20,274 bases of DNA from CAYNFR01 sp964396595 (GCA_964396595.1 CAYNFR010000044.1:1-20274), one strand, 5' to 3'. Counted from the first letter of the stretch, positions 7,846-15,149 are shown. Notes: generated from the sequence alone by a model not told the origin. Translations and numbers: made by a program.

Positions 7846-9339
7846 TTACTGATTCAGTTGTTTCTTTGGCTTCGGCTTAGCACGATATCTTCTAATCCAT
7901 CTCAGCTCTATGCCTTTAAAGTCTAATATCTCATAACACACGCCTGCACTACAAGCCGGCCCTCCCCTCCTCTGCCCGCCGAAAAATTGAAATGTATTGG
8001 ACGCATCCGGCATATATCGGACATTAGCTCCCAGATATATTTTCTGTGTCGAAGATTCACTGAGTAGAAAAGGGTCGTTGGTGGCCTCTCCTAGGATGGA
8101 TATGGATAAGCTCGAATGAATGTTAAGTCCACCAAGCATGTTAAAATTATTGATTCGTTCTCCTGACCGATCTATAGACTGATATTCTATCTCATGGATA
8201 AAAGCGACTTGCTCACTGAGTAGTAAGTCTGAATATAGACCGGCTGAATATCTATTCGCCTCTCCTTTAAACGGATCCTTACTGTAATCTCCAAAAGCTT
8301 TAAAGTCATAGTTGTCTCCTATGGATGATTGAAGCTCAACAAAGTATTGCCTGAACGTCGCATCAATAAATCCGAACTTATTCTGTGCTAGTGCGTGATT
8401 GAGATTGAGGGTGGAACGATCATTCAGCCTTATTAATAGATCCGCTTGTATACCTTCCTCATTTAAAGGATTAGGTACATGAATACTCCTGTTTAACACG
8501 CGATAGGTCTGCTGCTTTACACCTGCAGGAGGCTCGTTAATCCCGGCACCTAGAATAAAATTTTTATAATTCTTATATTCGAGTGAGAGACTTGCGGCTC
8601 CTTTATTGGCCGTCAGGCCACTATAAAAGGCATGACCTTCTCGATCTACTATATCAGCATATTCCAGATAATAACTTAAGCCCTTTATAATTCTTCCGGC
8701 TAAGCTGAGACCTACATGATAATCCGCCGGAGAATCAATCTGACTTCTGCGCATCATATTTAAGCCGATTTCCTGCCCTTTGAATAACTTATACTTAAGC
8801 GCAGTAGCGCCAATAATATCTACTCGTCTGTTAGTACGACCGAATGTGGGAGGAAAAACATTGTTTAATACGCCACCACCCATAACATGGACGCTGAACT
8901 TCTTACTCTCATACTTTATACTAGAACCCAATATATCTCGATGAAAATAAGTTCTAGATCGAAATCCTATATCCTCAAGGATCGCACCCGGTATTTCAAA
9001 TGCACGCAGCATCATCCCTCGACCTAGCGTCTCATAAAAATTTCCAAACTTTATATCCCAGGCATTCTTTTTAAATTGAAAGCGCACTTGGGATAAATCC
9101 ACATAAGATCTGCCGCTAAATCTGGTATGAAATTGCTCGATAGTAGCCGATGCATTCCAATATTTCTGGCGATAATCTATAACAAGTCTATCATAGATAC
9201 TTGGAAAAGGATCAACCGTTTCTTGTGGCAACTTGCCATATTGACCCTCTATGACATTGGTAAAGCTCAATTGGCCATTTAGCTCTGATGTGCAGACTGA
9301 AAATGAAAGAAGTAGAATAAGAACACTCCGAAAAATCAT
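7846..9339 (-). CDS. DUF6029-like outer-membrane beta-barrel protein
   Basis: A 497-residue protein with a signal peptide (MIFRSVLILLLSFSV, cleavage likely after ELNGQ). The chain is rich in alternating aromatic/polar strands typical of an outer-membrane barrel. The motif FGNFYETLGRGMMLRAFE (98-115) and the C-terminal stretch GGQRRGGPACSAGVC followed by FKGIELRW fit my recollection of the Bacteroidetes DUF6029 family, whose function is unknown to me. The mature protein has exactly two cysteines, C463 and C468 (CX4C), close to the C-terminus. A basic tail follows (RAKPKPKK). Its ATG overlaps the stop of the upstream TlpA-like gene by 4 nt (ATGA), so the two are probably translationally coupled. 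That makes a thiol-redox partner relationship plausible, though this is inference. The gene ends at the shared terminator. Confidence 0.7.
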   Translation of the reverse strand: MIFRSVLILLLSFSVCTSELNGQLSFTNVIEGQYGKLPQETVDPFPSIYDRLVIDYRQKYWNASATIEQFHTRFSGRSYVDLSQVRFQFKKNAWDIKFGNFYETLGRGMMLRAFEIPGAILEDIGFRSRTYFHRDILGSSIKYESKKFSVHVMGGGVLNNVFPPTFGRTNRRVDIIGATALKYKLFKGQEIGLNMMRRSQIDSPADYHVGLSLAGRIIKGLSYYLEYADIVDREGHAFYSGLTANKGAASLSLEYKNYKNFILGAGINEPPAGVKQQTYRVLNRSIHVPNPLNEEGIQADLLIRLNDRSTLNLNHALAQNKFGFIDATFRQYFVELQSSIGDNYDFKAFGDYSKDPFKGEANRYSAGLYSDLLLSEQVAFIHEIEYQSIDRSGERINNFNMLGGLNIHSSLSISILGEATNDPFLLSESSTQKIYLGANVRYMPDASNTFQFFGGQRRGGPACSAGVCYEILDFKGIELRWIRRYRAKPKPKKQLNQ

Positions 9340-9824
9340 TTGAGCAAGTTCACTATCGCCTCTTCGATTTTCTTTTCATCACCCGAAGTAAATCCTTCAT
9401 GGAGATAGACTACTTCATTTGACTGATCAATGATAATCAGCGTAGGAAAGGCTTGGTACTGGTGAGCATTCATGACCTTACAGTCCATATCGACCAATAT
9501 CGGATATGTTATACGTAGATTATTTACGGTTGCTTCTACTTGTGATACACTTCTCGGCCCATCACAACTTATTCCTACGACGTTAAGTCCTTTTTCTCGA
9601 TACTTCTCGTAAAACTCATTAAGCTTAGGCATTGCTTTCTTGCATGGCTTGCACCATGTAGCCCAGAAATCAATAATAGTAAGCTTATCCCCTTTGATAT
9701 CTGCGAGGGAAACACGCTCATTGTCCACATTATCAAGTGTAAAATCTTGAATAACCTGACCGACTGACCTATTGACCAAGGCTACTAATAATAACACCAT
9801 AGTCCATCTTACCAATAGCGCCAT
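9336..9824 (-). CDS. TlpA-like periplasmic thioredoxin
   Basis: A 162-residue secreted or membrane-anchored thiol-disulfide oxidoreductase. An N-terminal hydrophobic segment (residues 8-19, then VNRSVGQ) exports it. The redoxin fold follows, with the active site WCKPC at 57-61 (TIIDFWATWCKPCKKAMP), the cis-proline P127 in YQAFPTLIIID, and family strands NVVGISCDG (81-89) and YPILVDMDC (107-115). Two further cysteines, C87 and C115, are outside the active site. TlpA-type proteins usually reduce disulfides in periplasmic proteins, for example in cytochrome c or copper-site assembly; the partner is not identifiable from sequence alone. It sits 3 nt downstream of another thioredoxin-fold gene and overlaps the barrel gene by 4 nt, so the three form a tight operon. 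Confidence 0.88.
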   Translation of the reverse strand: MALLVRWTMVLLLVALVNRSVGQVIQDFTLDNVDNERVSLADIKGDKLTIIDFWATWCKPCKKAMPKLNEFYEKYREKGLNVVGISCDGPRSVSQVEATVNNLRITYPILVDMDCKVMNAHQYQAFPTLIIIDQSNEVVYLHEGFTSGDEKKIEEAIVNLLK

Positions 9825-9827
9825 CTG

Positions 9828-10382
9828 TTAATTGATCTCTTTCTTTACAAGATCGATAACTTCCTGGAGGTTATTGGTAGCTACACTGTTACCTTTAAAT
9901 AGCAACTTGCCATTTTTGTTTATTACGGCAAGACGATCGAAAGTTGTTCCATAGGCTTTGGCCATAGATGAACCTCTAACGCCTAATGGAAATGTCACAC
10001 CGGTATCTGACTTGAATTTGTCCACTCCGGCGTTATTCCCATCCCATTGGTCAGCGCCAATAATGACAAATTTTTCGTTATTCTTAAATTCTTGGTGTAG
10101 TCTGGTCTCAATACTAGGCGCCACCGCCTTACAAGGAGGGCAATTGAACCCGAAGAAAAATACTACAACTGTTTTTCCTTTGAAATCTGCTTTTTTGAGC
10201 ACGTCTCCTGATGTGGTCGTAAGACTAAAGTCAGGTGCCTCCGGCAAGTTGTCCACCACCGGATCGTTCATACCCGGATTGTTGTTATCCATATCGTCAA
10301 CAGGATCTGCTTCTTTAGAGCACGCGGCAACGAACAATACGAAAAAAAACAAGCATAAAGAGCGTATTAATGAAGTATTCAT
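9828..10382 (-). CDS. Thioredoxin-fold (redoxin/TlpA-like) lipoprotein
   Basis: A 184-residue lipoprotein. The signal peptide ends in the lipobox VAAC with C21 as the lipidated cysteine, followed by a flexible Asp/Asn/Pro-rich spacer (22-48). The redoxin domain begins at APDFSLTTTSGD. The active site is NCPPC (80-84) in VVVFFFGFNCPPCKAVAPS, so the usual tryptophan before the first cysteine is asparagine. The position of the canonical cis-proline reads YGTTFDRLAVINKNG (144-158), with no proline, which may change substrate or redox behaviour. Later motifs IIGADQWDG and TFPLGVRG match redoxin-type strands. It is probably a membrane-tethered thiol oxidoreductase. It leads the tight three-gene run with the TlpA-like gene (3-nt gap) and the barrel gene. 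Its 151-nt leader contains a G8 tract and a palindrome. Confidence 0.85.
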   Translation of the reverse strand: MNTSLIRSLCLFFFVLFVAACSKEADPVDDMDNNNPGMNDPVVDNLPEAPDFSLTTTSGDVLKKADFKGKTVVVFFFGFNCPPCKAVAPSIETRLHQEFKNNEKFVIIGADQWDGNNAGVDKFKSDTGVTFPLGVRGSSMAKAYGTTFDRLAVINKNGKLLFKGNSVATNNLQEVIDLVKKEIN

Positions 10383-10420
10383 AACAATAGTTAATTAATT
10401 TATTGATTTTCTTCAAACTG

Positions 10421-10428
10421 CCCCCCCC
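10421..10428 (-). repeat. G8 homopolymer in the leader of the thioredoxin-fold lipoprotein gene
   Basis: Eight consecutive C on the plus strand (G8 in the transcript) lie about 39-46 nt upstream of the ATG at 10382. They are flanked by two near copies of CTTCAAA (10411-10417 and 10429-10434). Tracts of this length can vary by strand slippage. Confidence 0.6.
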
Positions 10429-10485
10429 TTCAAAGAAGAAAGGAGAACTAATCTTTATGAACTTTATTCTATTTATTAAACGAGT

Positions 10486-10501
10486 AACGTTTCAAAACGT
10501 T
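10486..10501. promoter_or_regulatory. Operator-like palindrome AACGTTT-CA-AAACGTT
   Basis: Two 7-bp half-sites, AACGTTT (10486-10492) and AAACGTT (10495-10501), are perfect inverted repeats with a 2-nt spacer. They lie in the 151-nt gap upstream of the thioredoxin-fold lipoprotein gene. The size and symmetry suit a dimeric repressor site (LacI- or similar family). No regulator gene is in the window, so the role is inferred. Confidence 0.45.
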
Positions 10502-10533
10502 TACAAGAGTAATAAAAAAATTCGATTTTCCTT

Positions 10534-11283
10534 TTATTCCGGCATCACTGCGAGCATTGTCGCTGTATTTTTAATCAGGGGCAATACAATAGGCAAGGTC
10601 TCTTGACTATGCACTTGCGGGTTACTCACGAGGTCATAATACTCTCCATCAATGTTAAATACATCATCAAGATCAAAAATCACCCTTATGCCCCCACCCT
10701 TCTGATCTAAGACAAGATTGATCGATTTATCCACAGGGCTCATAGTGATATCCGACCCTATATGCAAGGCAATACCGGTTTCAAAGCCTCCTGAATTATC
10801 CGCATCCAACTTACCTTCTATCTTGTAGAAAATATAACTGGCCCATCCCGGCCAATATTCGCTTGTCCTCGAAAGAGGATTGTCTTGAGCATACCGCGCA
10901 GGTGTGGTGGCATTCACCGACGGTGTCAGACCAATATTAAAACTGATTCTGTCGTAAGTTCCTTGCGAAATACCGCTATAAATACGTCTTACGCCCTGCG
11001 CCGCATCCACTGATCTGTCCAGTAAATCTATGTATTCAAGATCGGTAACGTTTACTTCTTCATTTCGACTATGTAGTTTAAGATCGGTGAGATAGAAGCT
11101 GTATCGGGTAAAAAAAACTTTGTAACCTAGAGCATACTCCACTTCTTTAAAAGCAGAGAGTTCTTGTCCTTTGTAGCGTAGTAAATAGGTTACCGCCAGA
11201 TCTGACTCCTTCTTGTCACTACAAGATTGTATCATAAAGAAAAATGATACGAGAAGCAGCGTTTTAGTAAGCACTTTCTTCAT
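10534..11283 (-). CDS. MbnP-like lipoprotein
   Basis: A 249-residue lipoprotein when started at the ATG at 11283 (MKKVLTKTLLLVSFFFMIQSC). An ATG 36 nt further upstream would put charged residues ahead of the signal peptide and is less likely. The lipobox is IQSC with C21 lipidated. The mature domain fits the MbnP-like family. It has FYLTDLKLHS (63-72), DLEYIDLLDR (81-90), the turn GTYDRISFNIGL (108-119), a Trp-containing segment EYWPGWASYIFYKIEGKL (142-159, W144 and W147) and ALHIGSD with H174; H225 comes later. MbnP proteins are periplasmic or surface copper-binding partners of MbnH-type di-haem peroxidases, and copper binding in the founding members involves an oxidised tryptophan. No MbnH homologue lies in this window. 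The upstream gene ends 118 nt away and the downstream redox lipoprotein starts 151 nt away, all on the same strand. Copper handling is inferred from the family only. Confidence 0.72.
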   Translation of the reverse strand: MKKVLTKTLLLVSFFFMIQSCSDKKESDLAVTYLLRYKGQELSAFKEVEYALGYKVFFTRYSFYLTDLKLHSRNEEVNVTDLEYIDLLDRSVDAAQGVRRIYSGISQGTYDRISFNIGLTPSVNATTPARYAQDNPLSRTSEYWPGWASYIFYKIEGKLDADNSGGFETGIALHIGSDITMSPVDKSINLVLDQKGGGIRVIFDLDDVFNIDGEYYDLVSNPQVHSQETLPIVLPLIKNTATMLAVMPE

Positions 11284-11401
11284 CCGTAAGTTTTTAAATA
11301 TTGTACATATACACATCATGATAGTAACGTCTTTTCTACTGCATGGGTTTTAACTGAAATAAATTTTTAGGCATTAGCACTAGAAAAACAAGCATTGAGC
11401 T

Positions 11402-11977
11402 TTAAAACACCAATCCGAAGCTCATTTTGATACGATTATAGGCTAAGTTTTGGGTCGTCGAACCCCAGCCCCAGCTGTTATAAATTATATCCGTGCTATG
11501 ATGATAATAAGAAATACCTAGTTTGATTCCGATATGGCTCGGCGTAGTCATAATTATACCTACTCCCGGCTGATAAAACATACTTGAATGTAGTTCTGCA
11601 GTCTCTCCCCCCCAAGCGGAGCCAAAATTTGGCACGTGTGCCCTAACAAACCCGCCGTTGGCTTCGCCATATAACATCAAACGCTCTCTTACGGGTAACA
11701 TACCGATCATGCTCATCCCATAGTTGATAAATCGCGCATCAATAGAGGAATAACCGGATGTCCAATAGCCTCCCGACGGGCCCACGCCGAGGCGTTCTTT
11801 TATAAAGTACCAAGCCTTAACATCACCACCCGGCGAAAATTCATCCTGACTTGTCAGCAGGCTCAGGTCAATATTAAAATTAAGCTTACTCAGAAAATCA
11901 GCGTTCTCTTGACCTGATAATGGAGATAAAGCCATGAATACCGCCAATGTGGAGATAAAGACCGCTCTTTTCATCAT
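11402..11977 (-). CDS. Small exported beta-barrel-like protein of unknown function
   Basis: A 191-residue protein with a clear signal peptide (MMKRAVFISTLAVFMALSPLSGQ, cleavage near SGQ/EN). The mature chain has alternating hydrophobic/aromatic strands (FNIDLSLLTSQ, RLMLYGEANGGFVRAHV, GIKLGISYYHHSTDIIY). It ends in NRIKMSFGLVF, with the terminal phenylalanine typical of outer-membrane barrels. A Trp-rich loop (SWGWGSTTQN) is present. I do not recognise a named family. It resembles small OmpA/OmpW-size barrels in length but lacks a diagnostic motif. Starts at 11977 (MM) or 11974 are equally possible. It lies 10 nt downstream of the LVIVD lipoprotein, so the two are probably co-transcribed. It may form the membrane anchor or channel for that lipoprotein, but this is inference. 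Confidence 0.68.
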   Translation of the reverse strand: MMKRAVFISTLAVFMALSPLSGQENADFLSKLNFNIDLSLLTSQDEFSPGGDVKAWYFIKERLGVGPSGGYWTSGYSSIDARFINYGMSMIGMLPVRERLMLYGEANGGFVRAHVPNFGSAWGGETAELHSSMFYQPGVGIIMTTPSHIGIKLGISYYHHSTDIIYNSWGWGSTTQNLAYNRIKMSFGLVF

Positions 11978-11987
11978 CTTAATATAA

Positions 11988-13268
11988 TTATTGGCCTATT
12001 TTAATCGCACTTAGCAATACCGGTTTTCCGGGATCTTTTGTGTCAAACTGGTAAAATCCGTCCGCGCCTATCATCAACAACAATCGATCACTTAATGATA
12101 TCACATCATAAGCATGATAGTCCTTAATCGTTCCAAGTAGATTACGGTCTACCGTCAAGGGATCAGCTACATCAAAAACCTTGAGCCCTTGGTCATCATC
12201 ACAGAGGTACAATATATTTTTTCGTACAGCCAGACCGGTAGGACGGTGCATGGGATAAGATTTTATCAATGTAGGGTTGCGTAAATCACTCACATCGACT
12301 ATGTCCAGTTGATTAGTAAATGTCTGACATTCATTACCATCTCTGAGGGTAACATAAGCTGTATTTCCTTCTACTACCACAGGGTCACACGCTCTCGCAT
12401 GTGCGAAAGTTGATAAATAAATGGGATTAGCTTTGTCACGATTATCATAGATAAACATCCCTTCATTGGCTCCGAGAAATAACTTGTCCTCATAGGGAAA
12501 TATCGTTTCCATGCCCCAGCTGATATAGACCTCATTGAGTTTTGTCGGATTATCAGCTTTGCTCACATTGAAGATATGCATCGATTGATCGTTAACATAA
12601 TAAAAGTGCTCATCGAATAGTGCCATTCTAGATAAAGAACCTGCCTGTCCTCCGCTGTTAAACTCAGGTACTCGGCTAAGAGTAGAACTCGGCGGGGAGG
12701 ACACATTTCCCATAGCTAAACGATCCACCATAAATAATCCGTCCTTGTAGAATATCGGCCCATGTCTTCCTTGATCACATGGATGATCCTCAACTGTCTC
12801 ACCATATTCCAGAGCTGTCATAAATCTGCCTTCCGGATCTTTCGGCCACCAGGATTCTTTTATATCTGATATGACATGCACGACTCGTGGGTTCTGAAAA
12901 TTCGAAATGTCTATCACAACTATATTAAATGACATGTCTGCATAGATATACTGACCGGTCATCGAAATATCAACATTGCCGGGTATTTCGATAAATCCCT
13001 TTTTAATCGGATTTCTCAAGTCGGAATTGTCAATTATGTGAACACCTTTCTCGCGTTCATTAATCAAGATGTAGCGATCGTAATAATAGATCTTGCCGGG
13101 TTTGTCTAATACCCGTTGTGGTACAAACTTTATTTCTTCATTAATCTCTGCCATAGTTTTATAAATCGGCAGATAAGTCTCATAGCTGTATCGGGTCGTG
13201 CACTCATCTTTAGTACAACTGACAGCAATGATACTTACGGTCAGGGAAAGAAGCAGTAATTTTTTCAT
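11988..13268 (-). CDS. LVIVD-repeat beta-propeller lipoprotein
   Basis: A 426-residue lipoprotein from ATG 13268 (MKKLLLLSLTVSIIAVSC, lipobox AVSC, C18 lipidated). An upstream TTG two codons earlier adds nothing. At least seven LVIVD-type repeats are visible: GVHIIDNSDLRNP, NIVVIDISNFQNP, SMHIFNVSKADNP, GMFIYDNRDKANP, QLDIVDVSDLRNP, GLKVFDVADPLTV and GFYQFDTKDPGKP. They span about residues 75-416 and imply a seven- or eight-bladed beta propeller on the outer or periplasmic membrane face. A stretch of about 100 residues between repeats 2 and 3 (SWWPKDPEGR to SRVPEFNSGG) is longer than one blade and may be an inserted loop or a degenerate blade. Such propellers are usually binding scaffolds; the ligand is unknown. 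It is the first gene of the minus-strand envelope block and ends 10 nt before the small barrel-like gene. Confidence 0.82.
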   Translation of the reverse strand: MKKLLLLSLTVSIIAVSCTKDECTTRYSYETYLPIYKTMAEINEEIKFVPQRVLDKPGKIYYYDRYILINEREKGVHIIDNSDLRNPIKKGFIEIPGNVDISMTGQYIYADMSFNIVVIDISNFQNPRVVHVISDIKESWWPKDPEGRFMTALEYGETVEDHPCDQGRHGPIFYKDGLFMVDRLAMGNVSSPPSSTLSRVPEFNSGGQAGSLSRMALFDEHFYYVNDQSMHIFNVSKADNPTKLNEVYISWGMETIFPYEDKLFLGANEGMFIYDNRDKANPIYLSTFAHARACDPVVVEGNTAYVTLRDGNECQTFTNQLDIVDVSDLRNPTLIKSYPMHRPTGLAVRKNILYLCDDDQGLKVFDVADPLTVDRNLLGTIKDYHAYDVISLSDRLLLMIGADGFYQFDTKDPGKPVLLSAIKIGQ

Positions 13269-13481
13269 AATCAAGAAATTTTAAATTTTATAACTATCCA
13301 TCGCTTTTAATCTGCTGGACGCTTTTTTTACGACCAGTGCAGAAAGATGGTTGGGTCAGGAACGCTAAATTTTATCGAATTAGTTAAAATTTTCTAAAAA
13401 TCGGCTCTGTATCTGACTTTTAGCAATCTCGTATTGTCCAACAGTCGAAAATCAGATTATTCATCTTCTAATCATTATCCA

Positions 13482-13847
13482 ATGAAAAAGTATAGTTTCT
13501 TATTAAGCGCATTAGCTATCGCCTTGTTGTCTGTCGTCGACATGTCCGCGCAAAGACCTGTCAGATCTGCTTCTGATACTTCCCTTTTAGATAAATCAGA
13601 AAGAAAAGAAAAGACAGAAAGAAAACACAGACATAAAGAGTTCAAAGCGAAAAACATAGACGGCAAACAAAAAAGAACCAGAAGCCTTTCTTCAGACCAT
13701 TTAGAAAAGAGTGACCTCGAAAAAGCAAATATGAAAAAAGATCGTCGCTCTGACCGAATGAACAAGAAATTTGAAAAAACCGATCTTAAGGGCAAGGGTA
13801 AGAAAAGACCCTACAAAAAAACGTCTCACAGATCGAATATAAATTAA
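13482..13847 (+). CDS. Small exported Lys/Arg-rich protein
   Basis: A 121-residue protein started at ATG 13482 (MKKYSFLLSALAIALLSVVD). An upstream TTG at 13434 would place 16 polar residues before the signal peptide and is unlikely. Signal cleavage is expected after MSAQ (residue 24). The remaining 97 residues are extremely polar: by my count 22 Lys, 12 Arg and 15 Asp/Glu, a net charge near +19, with no cysteine and almost no hydrophobic core. It is probably disordered. I know no family for it. Polycationic secreted proteins can bind DNA, LPS or anionic polymers, but nothing here identifies the target. It stands alone, divergent from the lipoprotein block, with a hairpin terminator 17 nt downstream. 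Confidence 0.7.
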   Translation: MKKYSFLLSALAIALLSVVDMSAQRPVRSASDTSLLDKSERKEKTERKHRHKEFKAKNIDGKQKRTRSLSSDHLEKSDLEKANMKKDRRSDRMNKKFEKTDLKGKGKKRPYKKTSHRSNIN

Positions 13848-13863
13848 ACAGTTCAATACGATT

Positions 13864-13912
13864 AGAAAGGATGGTTTCGTAATGACGAATTCCATCTTTT
13901 CTTTTTCTCTTT
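13864..13912 (+). terminator. Terminator of the Lys/Arg-rich protein gene
   Basis: AGAAAGGATGG (13864-13874) pairs with CCATCTTTTCT (13892-13902) with one G-T wobble. An inner stem TTCGT/ACGAA (13876-13880/13885-13889) closes a 4-nt loop. A pyrimidine/T-rich run follows. Confidence 0.8.
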
Positions 13913-13957
13913 TTCCTTCGATCTTAAATCTTAAACTTTAGTTTATATCAAAAAACA

Positions 13958-14995
13958 TCATTCCTGAAGATCGCTCACCCTAGCAGCTTTGTAGCGTCCC
14001 TTGCCAAATTTAGTACCATTAAACTCGATCTTCCTTCTTAAAGCATCCTTCTCATGTGAAGGTAATTGATGAAAATCTCGACACTTAGCAGAACAGCAAG
14101 CTTGATACTTTTCAGCACAAACGGAGCACTGAATAAATAATATGTGGCAGGCTTCGTTTGCGCAATTTACATGCGTATCACATGGCTCTCCACATTGATG
14201 ACATTTAGCAACTATCTGATCTCCAATTCGCTCACCCAGCCGTTCATCAAAGACAAAGTTCTTACCAATAAACTTGTTCTTAATGCCTAGTTCATTGGCT
14301 TGACGGGCATATTCTATGATACCGCCGTTAAGTTGATATAGTTTTTCGTAACCTTTGTATCTAAAGTAAGCAGTTGCCTTCTCGCACCTAATACCCCCTG
14401 TACAATACATCACCACATTTTTGCCATGATGTTCATCCAATATCTCTTCGACTAGGGGCAAAGATTCTCTAAATGTCTCCACATCCGGCGTGACGGCTCC
14501 TTCAAAATGCCCCACTTCGCTTTCGTAATGATTACGCATATCAATGATGATCGTATCCTCACGATCCGTCAGGGCATTAAATTCTGCGGCATCGATATGT
14601 CGCGCATTCTCTGACACATCAAAACGCTCATCTTCGATACCATCTGCGACTATCTTGTTTCTTACTTTAATGGCTAATTTGTAGAATGAAACACCTTCCT
14701 CCACAGCAGTATTGAGTCGGCAGCCTGCCAGAAAAGTAATCTCATCAAGTTTTTGTCGAAGATCAAGTAGCCTCGCGGTCGGAACAGAAATCTGACCATT
14801 GACTCCTTCACGCGCCACATAAATCCTTCCCAAGACTTCAACTTGTGACAGAAGAATATATAGATGATCTCTGAAAAACTCCGGATTGCCTATTTTATGA
14901 TAGCGATAAAACGAGATGGTTGTTCGCTCTTCGTTTGCGTTCAGGACGCGCTCTTTAAGTATCTCACGACTGATACGGTTATGTAGTGCCTTCAT
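13958..14995 (-). CDS. trhO: tRNA uridine(34) hydroxylase TrhO (YceA, rhodanese family)
   Basis: A 345-residue cytoplasmic enzyme that uses O2 to form 5-hydroxyuridine at U34 of certain tRNAs. The N-terminal acylphosphatase-like domain holds GRIYVAREGVNGQISVP (56-72). The central rhodanese domain has IIIDMRNHYESEVGHFEGA (149-167) and the active loop YCTGGIRCEKA (197-207), with catalytic C198 and C204. The C-terminal region (about 261-306) is cysteine-rich (CHQCGEPC, CANEAC, CSVC, CCSAKC) and probably binds zinc, as in long Bacteroidetes/gammaproteobacterial homologues. The length is normal. It is a single gene with a TACTTTTG -7 box on the minus strand about 45 nt upstream. The neighbour downstream is convergent with its own terminator. 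Confidence 0.93.
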   Translation of the reverse strand: MKALHNRISREILKERVLNANEERTTISFYRYHKIGNPEFFRDHLYILLSQVEVLGRIYVAREGVNGQISVPTARLLDLRQKLDEITFLAGCRLNTAVEEGVSFYKLAIKVRNKIVADGIEDERFDVSENARHIDAAEFNALTDREDTIIIDMRNHYESEVGHFEGAVTPDVETFRESLPLVEEILDEHHGKNVVMYCTGGIRCEKATAYFRYKGYEKLYQLNGGIIEYARQANELGIKNKFIGKNFVFDERLGERIGDQIVAKCHQCGEPCDTHVNCANEACHILFIQCSVCAEKYQACCSAKCRDFHQLPSHEKDALRRKIEFNGTKFGKGRYKAARVSDLQE

Positions 14996-15039
14996 GATTT
15001 ATCATTTTAAACCCCAAGTGCATATTGGGTAAATCGCCA

Positions 15040-15047
15040 CAAAAGTA
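15040..15047 (-). promoter_or_regulatory. Candidate -7 box of trhO
   Basis: CAAAAGTA on the plus strand is TACTTTTG on the minus strand, an exact TAnnTTTG match 45 nt upstream of the trhO ATG. No good -33 element is seen at 19-21 nt, so the promoter call is moderate. Confidence 0.5.
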
Positions 15048-15149
15048 GTGCATTTCGAATCAAGTAGAACTTTTTAACCGGTTCAAGCATTTAAGAGAAA
15101 TATTTGGCTTAATTATTGGTCAAGACTCGTTCATAATGAAAATTTTAAG

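Noticed and set aside
9958..10398. Plus-strand 146-codon open frame
   Set aside because: It is the shadow of the thioredoxin-fold lipoprotein gene on the minus strand, which has a lipobox and CPPC site. The shadow has no motif.
10403..10606. Plus-strand 67-codon open frame across the gap between the two lipoprotein genes
   Set aside because: It overlaps the 3' end of the MbnP-like gene and an AT-rich gap, and its Lys/Phe-rich low-complexity translation looks random.
13475..13795. Minus-strand 106-codon open frame
   Set aside because: It is antisense to the Lys/Arg-rich gene. Its Phe/Leu/Ser-rich product is what the complement of AAA/AGA codons gives. The plus frame has a proper signal peptide and terminator.
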